From NCBI GenBank assembly GCA_900544725.1, contig UQWK01000026.1, forward strand, positions 1 through 27,368: DNA of 27,368 nt. Direction: 5' to 3'. Below, piece by piece: positions 15,053 to 22,030 of the stretch. The position numbers and the translations under genes were made by a program. A model generated the notes under the pieces. The model saw nothing but the letters and a program-made list of their open reading frames with translations, did no database searches and was not told the origin of the DNA. Source of the stretch: an uncultured Collinsella sp. Its GTDB lineage: Bacteria > Actinomycetota > Coriobacteriia > Coriobacteriales > Coriobacteriaceae. Numbering within the stretch: the first letter of the stretch is position 1; each line of letters starts with the position of its first letter.

Positions 15053-15120
15053 CGATAACAAAACGGGCTCCAGACCGCTGAATCGTGCCGCATATGGCAC
15101 GTCCGCAGTCCGGAACCCGG
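15053..15120 (-). terminator. Terminator of the arg operon
   Basis: Beyond the argD stop on the minus strand, a long interrupted stem (CGGG/CCCG, then TCCGGACTGC with GCGGTCTGGA) is capped by CGTGCC/GGCACG. TTTTGTT follows. It is a large but otherwise ordinary intrinsic terminator and separates the operon from the MITE-like element. Confidence 0.85.
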
Positions 15121-15144
15121 TCCAAATTGAGTTATTGCGCTGTG

Positions 15145-16428
15145 TTAGGCCAAAACGTCCGACAAAATCTCGATCAGGCTGTCCACGTCGGCTTCCTCGC
15201 AGATAAGCGGCGGCAGGAAACGCAGCGTATGAGCTCCGGTCGCGTTAATCACGGCGCCAGCGGCCAGCGCGCGGGCAACAATATCATGCGCATCGCCCGC
15301 AGCGTCATCCAGATCGCAGCCGAGCATTAAGCCGCGACCGCGTACCTCGACCACATGCGGCAGCTTGGTGAGTTTTGCCTCCATATAAGCACCCACCTTG
15401 GCAGCATGCTCGGCATAATCGCCGCGCACGAGCGCGGAGAGCGTCGCGGCGCACGCCGCGATGGCCAAGCAGCTACCGCCAAAGGTCGAGCCGTGGTCGC
15501 CCGGCTTAAACACGTCGGCAATCTCTTTCTTTGCCACGACGGCACCCATGGGCACGCCGTCGGCAATGCCCTTGGCAAGGCTCATGATGTCGGGCTCCAC
15601 GCCATAGGTTTGGAATGCAAATGGCTTGCCGGAGCGGAAGATGCCGCACTGGACCTCGTCGGCGATAAGCACGGCGCCCACTTCGTGTGCCAGGTCGCGC
15701 GCTGTCGCCATAAACTCCTCGGTCATGGGGTGCACGCCACTCTCGCCCTGGATCGGCTCGAGCATCACGGCACAAATCTCGCTCCCCAGCTGCTTAAAGA
15801 TCGCACGCAGCTCGTCCACATCGTTGGGCGTGCAGGCCACAAAGCCACCCGGCAGCGGGCGGAAGCTGTCCTGCAGCCAATCCTGCATGGTGGCGGCAAT
15901 GGTCTCGAGCGTACGGCCGTGGAAGCCGCCGCGCATGCACACGATGGTGTTGCCGCCATTACCGGCACGCTTGGCGTACAGGCGCGCGAGCTTCATCGAG
16001 CCCTCGTTGGCCTCGGCGCCAGAGTTGGCAAAGAAGGTCTCCCAAACCTGCTCATCCGCAGCCGGGGCACCAAGAGCAGCTGCCGTGGTCTCATCGCCGG
16101 CGACAATGGCATCGGCAAGCACGCGCGCACCATCTACGTCGTCGTTAGCAAGCTTGGACAGCAGCGCCGCGACCTGTCCGCGCTGCTCGATGTAGAAGTA
16201 ATTGGAGACATGCATGAGCTTTTTGGTCTGCGCCTCGAGCGCCGAGAGCACAGCCGGGTCGCCATGACCTAGGCTGCACACGCCGATGCCGGCAAGAAAG
16301 TCGAGGTACTCACGGCCATCGTCGCCGGTGAGCTTCATGCCGTGACCCTCGACAAACTCGACCGGAGAGCGGCCAAAGGTATGCATAACGTAATGGGATT
16401 CAAGCGATTGCTGAGCTGCAAGTGACAT
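15145..16428 (-). CDS. argD: Acetylornithine aminotransferase
   Basis: ArgD is the PLP enzyme that converts N-acetylglutamate semialdehyde to N-acetylornithine. The 427-residue protein is a class III aminotransferase: FLAGIGVCSLGHGDP near 43, NSGAEANEGSMKLAR near 133, the PLP-stacking FHGRT, LIADEVQCG with the PLP-binding Asp, and the Schiff-base Lys in SLAKGIADGVPMG. Between the usual HVSNYFY segment and the NSGAEAN motif there is an extra stretch of about 30 residues, rich in A, D and T (about 95-125), that most ArgD proteins lack. GAAAGG 6 nt upstream supports the start. It is last in the operon, 69 nt after argB. Confidence 0.95.
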   Translation of the reverse strand: MSLAAQQSLESHYVMHTFGRSPVEFVEGHGMKLTGDDGREYLDFLAGIGVCSLGHGDPAVLSALEAQTKKLMHVSNYFYIEQRGQVAALLSKLANDDVDGARVLADAIVAGDETTAAALGAPAADEQVWETFFANSGAEANEGSMKLARLYAKRAGNGGNTIVCMRGGFHGRTLETIAATMQDWLQDSFRPLPGGFVACTPNDVDELRAIFKQLGSEICAVMLEPIQGESGVHPMTEEFMATARDLAHEVGAVLIADEVQCGIFRSGKPFAFQTYGVEPDIMSLAKGIADGVPMGAVVAKKEIADVFKPGDHGSTFGGSCLAIAACAATLSALVRGDYAEHAAKVGAYMEAKLTKLPHVVEVRGRGLMLGCDLDDAAGDAHDIVARALAAGAVINATGAHTLRFLPPLICEEADVDSLIEILSDVLA

Positions 16429-16497
16429 GGGATGCCTTTCGTTGGGCGCCAGACGGCGCGGGGCTATGGGTACAGGAATGGGGCGGCTGCGGGTCAG

Positions 16498-17478
16498 CTA
16501 GACCGTCTGGAGCTTCTCGACCTCGTCAAGGTTCTCGGTCAGACGCGCAGCAAACGTCGAAAGCGGATGCGGATGCGTATCGAACTCGTAAGCCGTCTCG
16601 GTGGAATGGATCACGGTGCCGACGCCGGCATCGGTCAGCAGCTCCAGCAGCAGCGAGTGCGGCGTAGTACCGTTAATGATGTGGGCACGAAATACGCCGG
16701 CGGTAAGCGCATCGACAGCGGCGCGTAGCTTGGGAATCATGCCTTTGTCGACCTCGCCCCCATAGAGCATTTCGTTAACCTCGTCGAGCGTTAGGTTGGA
16801 GATAAGCGAGTCCTTGTCGCTAAAGTCCTTGTACAGGCCATCGACATCGGTCAAAAAGATCGCCTTATGCGCGTGAAGCGCCGCGGCAACGGCACCGGCG
16901 GCGGTATCGGCGTTGATGTTGAAGAAACCGCCGTCCTCCCCCGCCGCGACGGTAGCGATGACGGGGATGTACTCGCTATCGAGTAAGCGCTCGATATAGT
17001 CGGTGTTGACGTGCGTCACTTTGCCCACGCGTCCGAGCTCGGGGTCGAGCGGCTCGGCGATGAGCGTGCCGGCATCGCTGCCCGATACGCCCACGGCCAG
17101 GTTGCCGTGGTGGTTGATGGCAGCAACCAGCTCCTGGTTAACCTTGCCGCCCAGCACCTCGCGCACGATATCCATGGTGGCAGGCGTAGTCACGCGCTGG
17201 CCGTTCTTAAACTCGACGGGAATATCGTAATGGCTCAGCGCCTCGTTGATAGCCTTGCCGCCGCCATGCACGATGACGGGGCGCATACCGATGATCTTGA
17301 GCAAAACGATGTCGCTCATCACGTCGCGGCGCAGCTGCTCATCAACCATGGCGGCACCGCCGTACTTGATAACGACCGTCTTACCGGTCAGGTTCTTAAT
17401 CCACGGCAGCGCCTCGAACAGCAGCTGCGCGGTAACTTCGTTGGATTCGTTCGAGCGACAATCGCGTGCGAACTTCAT
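16498..17478 (-). CDS. argB: Acetylglutamate kinase
   Basis: ArgB phosphorylates N-acetylglutamate, the second step of arginine synthesis. The 326-residue protein has the amino acid kinase fold: VVIKYGGAAM near 36, IVHGGGKAINE near 69, VGVSGSDAG, NINADTAAGAVAAAL and LTDVDGLYKD. The GGMIPK-type motif reads DKGMIPKLRAAVDAL. About 30 residues at the N-terminus precede the kinase core, and a 25-30 residue tail follows the usual end (GTVI), making it longer than typical. GAGG 6 nt upstream supports 17478; a frame to 17550 is open but unsupported. Feedback by arginine cannot be judged by eye. Confidence 0.96.
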   Translation of the reverse strand: MKFARDCRSNESNEVTAQLLFEALPWIKNLTGKTVVIKYGGAAMVDEQLRRDVMSDIVLLKIIGMRPVIVHGGGKAINEALSHYDIPVEFKNGQRVTTPATMDIVREVLGGKVNQELVAAINHHGNLAVGVSGSDAGTLIAEPLDPELGRVGKVTHVNTDYIERLLDSEYIPVIATVAAGEDGGFFNINADTAAGAVAAALHAHKAIFLTDVDGLYKDFSDKDSLISNLTLDEVNEMLYGGEVDKGMIPKLRAAVDALTAGVFRAHIINGTTPHSLLLELLTDAGVGTVIHSTETAYEFDTHPHPLSTFAARLTENLDEVEKLQTV

Positions 17479-17559
17479 AGTCTGCCTCGTCTTTCGTGTA
17501 GCTATCGCGCCGCACCTCGTTGCCCGCGATTGCAGCGGGACGCGCGGCACATCGGGAGT

Positions 17560-18825
17560 CTAGGAACGGTAGTCACCGTTAATGGAGATGTACTCGTGCG
17601 TGAGGTCGCAAGTCCACACGGTGGTCGCCGCGTCCCCTGCGCCCAGGTCTGCCGAGATCACAATCTCGGGCGCCTCAAAGCGACGCAGCGCCTCGTCCTC
17701 GTCAAAGGGAACGGTCAGGCCATCACGGCAGACGGGCATACCCATCATGTCGATGGACACATCTTCTTGCTTAAACTGCACGCCGCACTTACCGAGCGCC
17801 ATGGCAACGCGGCCCCAGTTGCAGTCGTGGCCGGCGATGCAGGTCTTGACGAGCGGCGAGTTGGCGACGGCACGGGCGGCGATATCAGCCTCCTCGTCGT
17901 TCGCGGCGCCGGTGACATTAACCGTCACGAGCTTGGATGCGCCCTCGCCATCTGCGGCGATGTTGCGCGCCAGGCTCTCGCACACCTCATGCACGGCAAA
18001 GGCCAACTCGTCAAAGGCATCAGAGCCCTCGACAATAGGCTCGGCATTTGCGGCAGCGCCGGAAGCGAGCATGATGCAGGTGTCGTTGGTCGAGGTGTCG
18101 GAATCGACCGTTACCTTGTTGAAGGTCTGTTTGACGGTCGAGAGTAGCAGGGAGTGGAGCGCCTCCGGCTCGACGGGGGCATCGGTAGTGATGACCGCGA
18201 TCATGGTTGCCATGTTGGGCATGATCATGCCCGAGCCCTTGCACATACCGCCCACCGTATAGGCGTTGTCTGCGTGCCCCGCGGCCTCGCTGCGGTAACA
18301 CACGGCATACTCCTTGGAGTGCGTGTCGGTCGTCATGATAGCGCGGGCGGCATCAGCGCCACCATGGGCGGAGAGTGCCTCGTAGGCGGCAGGAACGGCA
18401 GTCTCAAACGTGTCAATCGGCAGAATCTGACCAATTACGCCCGTGGAGGCGACCAGAATCTGCTGGGGCTCGCAGCCGATGACCTGCGAGGCGATGTTGC
18501 AGGTCTCGCGCGCGCAGGCAAGACCGGTCTCGCCCGTGGCGGCGTTGGCGTTGCCGGAGTTGATAGAAACACCGGCGATGATGCCGTAGCCCTTGTCGGC
18601 GCCGCCCAGGTTGGCACGGCTCACCTGCACGGGCGCCGCACAAAAGCGGTTAGTCGTAAACACGCCGGCCCCGGGACAGGGTTTATCGGGCACGACGAGC
18701 GCGTAATCCAGGCGCTCGGGATTCTTGCGGAATCCGGCATGGATGCCCGCCGCCTTAAAGCCGGCTGCCGCCGTTACGCCGCCCTCTACGGCACGAATTT
18801 TGATATCGAACTGCTCAGCATTCAT
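17560..18825 (-). CDS. argJ: Bifunctional ornithine acetyltransferase/N-acetylglutamate synthase
   Basis: ArgJ recycles the acetyl group from acetylornithine to glutamate and, when bifunctional, also uses acetyl-CoA. The 421-residue precursor carries the self-cleavage site in KGSGMIMPNMATMIAV: cleavage before the Thr gives alpha and beta chains. STGVIGQILPID (oxyanion region), VDSDTSTNDT and the C-terminal INGDYRS are also family hallmarks. AAGGAG lies 11 nt before the ATG, a slightly long spacing. With argJ the operon needs no argE, and none is present here. The gene begins 134 nt after argC, with a terminator-like hairpin between. Confidence 0.96.
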   Translation of the reverse strand: MNAEQFDIKIRAVEGGVTAAAGFKAAGIHAGFRKNPERLDYALVVPDKPCPGAGVFTTNRFCAAPVQVSRANLGGADKGYGIIAGVSINSGNANAATGETGLACARETCNIASQVIGCEPQQILVASTGVIGQILPIDTFETAVPAAYEALSAHGGADAARAIMTTDTHSKEYAVCYRSEAAGHADNAYTVGGMCKGSGMIMPNMATMIAVITTDAPVEPEALHSLLLSTVKQTFNKVTVDSDTSTNDTCIMLASGAAANAEPIVEGSDAFDELAFAVHEVCESLARNIAADGEGASKLVTVNVTGAANDEEADIAARAVANSPLVKTCIAGHDCNWGRVAMALGKCGVQFKQEDVSIDMMGMPVCRDGLTVPFDEDEALRRFEAPEIVISADLGAGDAATTVWTCDLTHEYISINGDYRS

Positions 18826-18851
18826 CGTCTTTATGACTCCTTATATCAAAC

Positions 18852-18930
18852 AAAAAATGGGCATCGGTTGGTGCGCCATGCCAGCCACAATCATGAGACC
18901 AGCTTAAGAGTGGCGCCCCACTCGATGCCC
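18852..18930 (-). terminator. Hairpin with T6 between argC and argJ
   Basis: GGGCATCG (read on minus, 18930-18923) pairs with CGATGCCC (18866-18859). It encloses an AGTGG/CCACT hairpin, and the closing stem is followed by A and six T just before the argJ SD. The geometry is that of an intrinsic terminator or attenuator inside the operon; partial readthrough would lower argJBD relative to argC. Confidence 0.5.
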
Positions 18931-18959
18931 GACTACCAAATCGCTAACAATCGAATGTG

Positions 18960-20030
18960 CTACACCGGGCACGCCACTGTGGGCAAGCCTCGTCGCTCGT
19001 CAAAACCAAAGACGATATTGGCGCACTGGACCGCCTGGCCTGCTGCGCCCTTGCACAGATTGTCGATGGCGCCCGTAGCCACCAGAACGCCCGCGCGCTT
19101 GTTGAGCGCGAGGCCGATCTGGGCGGCGTTGGTGCCGACGACCGAAGCCGTCTTGGGCTGCTGGCCGGCATCGAGCACGCACACAAAGGTGCGACCGGCA
19201 TAGAACTGCTTGTAGTATTCGACAACATCCTCAAGAGTCAGGGTATCGAGAGCCTGCTGGGCGAGCGGCATCGTCACCGTGGAAAGCAGACCGCGCTTGA
19301 GCGGTGCCAGGTGCGGGGTAAAGACGACGCGATCGGTCAGGCCCAGGATCTGCTCGATCTCGGGCGTATGACGATGCTTGCCCACACCATAGGCCTCCAG
19401 GTTTTCGTCCGCGCTGCAAAAATGCGTACGAGCGTTGCAGGACTTACCGGCGCCCGTAACGCCGCTAATGGCATCGACGATTACGGGACCGTTCTCTGCC
19501 ACCCAGCCCGCACGCACGGCAGGAGCAGCAGCAAGGCTCGTTGCGGTGGGATAGCAGCCGGCACAGGCGACCAAAACGGGCTTTCCGGCGGCATGGCTGG
19601 AAGCAGCGGTCTCCAAGTCCTGACAGAACAGCTCGGGCAGGCCAAAAGCGCGGGTCTTGAGCAGCTCGGGGCTCGTGTGCTCGGCGGCATACCATGCCTC
19701 AAAGACGGACGGGTCGCTCAGACGGTAATCGGCCGAAAGATCAAAGCAGGAAACGCCCGCGGCAAGGAGCGCGGGCACCTGTGCCATGGCAGCCGTGTGC
19801 GGCACGGCAAGAAAAACCGCATCGCAGCCCTTGAGCTCAGGGGCGTCATGCGTGGTGAAAACCAGATCGCTCACGCTAGCAAAGCTCGGATACACCGCGG
19901 ACAGCGGCTGGCCGGCATCGGCGTTGGACGTAATGGCAACAAGTTCAAACTCGGGATGACCGAGCACGAGGCGAATGAGCTCGGCTCCGGCATATCCAGC
20001 CGCGCCGACGATTCCAACCTTCAAAGACAT
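18960..20030 (-). CDS. argC: N-acetyl-gamma-glutamyl-phosphate reductase
   Basis: ArgC reduces N-acetylglutamyl phosphate with NADPH to the semialdehyde. The 356-residue protein begins with the Rossmann motif VGIVGAAGYAGAELIRL. The catalytic Cys is in VACAGCYPTATSL near residue 155. SGVTGAGK and HRHTPEI follow, with FTPHLAPLKRGLLSTV in the dimerisation domain. AAGGAG 6 nt upstream supports the start at 20030. It is the first gene of the argCJBD operon; a candidate operator lies about 90-120 nt upstream. argF, argG, argH and argR are not in the window. Confidence 0.97.
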   Translation of the reverse strand: MSLKVGIVGAAGYAGAELIRLVLGHPEFELVAITSNADAGQPLSAVYPSFASVSDLVFTTHDAPELKGCDAVFLAVPHTAAMAQVPALLAAGVSCFDLSADYRLSDPSVFEAWYAAEHTSPELLKTRAFGLPELFCQDLETAASSHAAGKPVLVACAGCYPTATSLAAAPAVRAGWVAENGPVIVDAISGVTGAGKSCNARTHFCSADENLEAYGVGKHRHTPEIEQILGLTDRVVFTPHLAPLKRGLLSTVTMPLAQQALDTLTLEDVVEYYKQFYAGRTFVCVLDAGQQPKTASVVGTNAAQIGLALNKRAGVLVATGAIDNLCKGAAGQAVQCANIVFGFDERRGLPTVACPV

Positions 20031-20116
20031 ATCAGACTCCTTGTCTGCGATTTATGCACCGATGCGCATTTCGCAGCGGTCGTTATGAAGTGGGTTGAAA
20101 CTTTAGCACCAAAAGA

Positions 20117-20151
20117 TGCATGAATACGTAAATAGCTTGCATGTTCATGCA
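20117..20151 (-). promoter_or_regulatory. Candidate arginine operator upstream of argC
   Basis: TGCATGAA (20117-20124) and TTCATGCA (20144-20151) form a perfect 8-bp inverted repeat 19 bp apart, with another GCATG half-site in between (20139-20143). The TGAA/TTCA half-sites resemble ArgR boxes (TGAATA-type), but spacing does not match the 18-bp E. coli box exactly. Weak promoter-like hexamers (TTTCAA and TATTTA on minus, 17 nt apart) overlap it. No other regulatory motif stands out. Confidence 0.4.
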
Positions 20152-20198
20152 TTGAAACATTCCCGACACATTCGCTTGAAGGAGTTGACAAATAGAGC

Positions 20199-20248
20199 GG
20201 GCCCCGTATTGCCCGGCGCTCCTAACGGCGCCGGGCAATACGGGGCCC
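20199..20248. terminator. Perfect 21-bp hairpin downstream of the flavin operon
   Basis: Arms 20199-20219 and 20228-20248 are exact inverted copies of 21 nt with an 8-nt loop, very G/C-rich. It lies 39 nt after the last gene of the operon. Minus-strand sequence beyond it is GCTCTATTTG, so there is only a weak T-rich tail. It probably ends the operon or protects its 3' end; it could also be a dispersed palindrome. Confidence 0.55.
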
Positions 20249-20287
20249 ACCCATGCGAAAACCAAGTTGTTAGGATGATCCAGCTGG

Positions 20288-20698
20288 CTAGAACTCGACC
20301 GGCACCCATTCGTCATGGTTGCAGATAAAGGCCTCGGGTTCCTCCACGCTAAAGAAGACGAGCGTGGGATCGTCTGCGCCCTCGTAGTGCTCGCCTAGGC
20401 GCTCCAGGTGCTTCCAGCCTGCCTCGCGCATATCCGGAGCGGCCTGGTCGTCCAGACCCGCATGCCCGCGCAAGATGAGCCAGCCATGGCCCGGCCACCA
20501 ACTCGTGGCCTCAAAGCGTTGATTTTGCAACAGCTCTTGCCACACGTCTTTGGTGCGCGCCGTTACAAACCACAGCTTGCCGTCCTGGATTTGCGCAAAC
20601 GAAAACGGACGCACATGCGGCTGTCCGTCAACGCTCGTCGCCAAATACCATGCCGGCACCGACGTCAGATACTCCAACACCGTATTCAATCCGTCCAT
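20288..20698 (-). CDS. Pyridoxamine 5'-phosphate oxidase-fold protein (copy 1)
   Basis: This 136-residue protein has the split-barrel flavin-binding fold: YLTSVPAWYLATSVDGQPHVRPFSF at the N-terminus (AT and VRPF are typical), then DGKLWFVTARTKDVWQELLQNQRFE and a C-terminal barrel strand region. Small proteins of this type bind FMN or F420 and act as oxidoreductases or flavin buffers; the substrate is unknown. AGGGGG about 5 nt upstream supports the start at 20698; a GTG at 20713 is less likely. It is a diverged copy of the next gene upstream (shared IPAWYLAT/VPAWYLAT, VRPFSF, KLWF, KDVW), 54 nt apart, so a tandem duplication. It is last in the FMN-riboswitch operon. Confidence 0.85.
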   Translation of the reverse strand: MDGLNTVLEYLTSVPAWYLATSVDGQPHVRPFSFAQIQDGKLWFVTARTKDVWQELLQNQRFEATSWWPGHGWLILRGHAGLDDQAAPDMREAGWKHLERLGEHYEGADDPTLVFFSVEEPEAFICNHDEWVPVEF

Positions 20699-20752
20699 AT
20701 GTCCCCCTGTCACTAGTCTTTTTGGGTCGGGGCTGTTTTAGCTACCCTATGG

Positions 20753-21199
20753 TTAAAGCTCCAGGCGCTCTTCGCTGCCGTCGATATCACAGAAGCGGGC
20801 GGCGATATTGCGCACCGAGAAAAACGCAAGGCGACCGTCGTTGGCGCCCTCGTGGTCTTCACCGATGCCCACCATGTGCTTAAAGCCGGCTTGGCGCACC
20901 CGGTCGCTCACGACCGCGTCGTCCTCGAGCGCGGCCTCGCCGGTCAGCACAATCCAACACTCCCCCGGTTTCCAACCCGAAACCTCAAACTTGGGGTTCG
21001 CGCTGAGCTCGGCCCACACGTCCTTGTCGCGCGAGGTGCAAAACCACAGCTTGTCATCATCGACCATGGCAAACGAGAACGGCCTCACGCGCGGCTGATG
21101 TCCGTCCGTCACGTCGATCGTGGCGAGATACCACGCCGGAATACGCCTAAGATACGAACAGGCGCGCTCGAGCTGCGCCGTGCGATCGTTGTCGGTCAT
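20753..21199 (-). CDS. Pyridoxamine 5'-phosphate oxidase-fold protein (copy 2)
   Basis: The 148-residue product shares the fold and blocks of the neighbouring copy: RRIPAWYLATIDV, PRVRPFSFAMVDDDKLWF, TSRDKDVWAEL and KFEVSGWKPGECW. These match FMN-dependent PNPOx-like proteins; pdxH itself is longer and has a distinct C-terminal signature, so vitamin B6 synthesis is not implied. AAAGGGG 5 nt upstream fixes the start. It begins 30 nt after ecfT, so it is very probably cotranscribed with the riboflavin transporter genes, and a flavin-using role is a reasonable inference. Confidence 0.87.
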   Translation of the reverse strand: MTDNDRTAQLERACSYLRRIPAWYLATIDVTDGHQPRVRPFSFAMVDDDKLWFCTSRDKDVWAELSANPKFEVSGWKPGECWIVLTGEAALEDDAVVSDRVRQAGFKHMVGIGEDHEGANDGRLAFFSVRNIAARFCDIDGSEERLEL

Positions 21200-21229
21200 A
21201 GGGACCCCTTTCCTGCGCTCGAATCGCGC

Positions 21230-22030
21230 CTAAACAAGTTGAAGATTGATGACGATGACGCAGACGAGCAGCAACGCCGTCACCACCGCCGCCAACGCAT
21301 CGCCGCGGCCAAATGCAAGCGCATGCAGACGCGTGCGGCCCTGCTCGCCATGATAGCAACGGGCATCCATGGCGGCAGACAACGTCTCGGCATGACGGAA
21401 CACACCCGTGAACAGCGGAATCGCCACACTGCCAAGCATACGAACGCCGCCGAGCGGGCCTCCCGTCACGCGCGCACCGCGGCTTGTCTGCGCATCGGCC
21501 GTCTGCTTCATCTCGGTGGCAAACTGCGGCATAAAGCGCAGCGCGATGCCCATGATCATGCCGAGCTCGTGCGCAGGAAGTCCCACACGCGCAAACGGCG
21601 CGAGCAGGCGCTCGAAGCCCGCGGTGAGGTCGAGCGTCGGTGTGGTGAGCGTGATAGCGCTCATACCGGCCATCATCAAGGTCAGGCGGCACGCCATAAA
21701 GGCAGCGGAATGCAGCGAGCCCTCGCTTATCTGCAAAAAGCCGAGCTGCCACAGGATGCGCCCGCTCTGGTCGGAAAACAAGTTGAGCACCGCGACCACC
21801 GCGACGATCGCCAGCAGCGGCGCCATCGATGACAGGACGCGACGAGCCGGCACCCGAGACACGGTATAGATCAGGACAACGAAGATTGCGACCGGGACCA
21901 GTCCGCGGAAGCTACTGACCGTGAGCGTCGTGATCAGAAACACAAAGCCCAAGAGCAACTTAGTTCGCGGGTCCAGGCGGTGGATTGCACTATCGCCGGG
22001 ATAGTAGCTGCCAAACGAAAACGCCTCCAT
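21230..22030 (-). CDS. ecfT: ECF transporter transmembrane (T) component
   Basis: EcfT is the membrane scaffold that links the ATPases to the substrate-binding S component. The 266-residue protein has an N-terminal SAIHRLDPRTKLLLG signature, several membrane helices (about 27-45, 47-62, 70-87, 110-130 and a last one near 245-264), and two cytoplasmic coupling motifs. The first reads SRGAR and the second AMDARCYHG; the usual Ala-Arg-Gly of the second is Ala-Arg-Cys here. The start codon overlaps the ecfA stop by one base (TAATG). It follows the fused ATPase and precedes two flavoprotein genes. Confidence 0.94.
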   Translation of the reverse strand: MEAFSFGSYYPGDSAIHRLDPRTKLLLGFVFLITTLTVSSFRGLVPVAIFVVLIYTVSRVPARRVLSSMAPLLAIVAVVAVLNLFSDQSGRILWQLGFLQISEGSLHSAAFMACRLTLMMAGMSAITLTTPTLDLTAGFERLLAPFARVGLPAHELGMIMGIALRFMPQFATEMKQTADAQTSRGARVTGGPLGGVRMLGSVAIPLFTGVFRHAETLSAAMDARCYHGEQGRTRLHALAFGRGDALAAVVTALLLVCVIVINLQLV

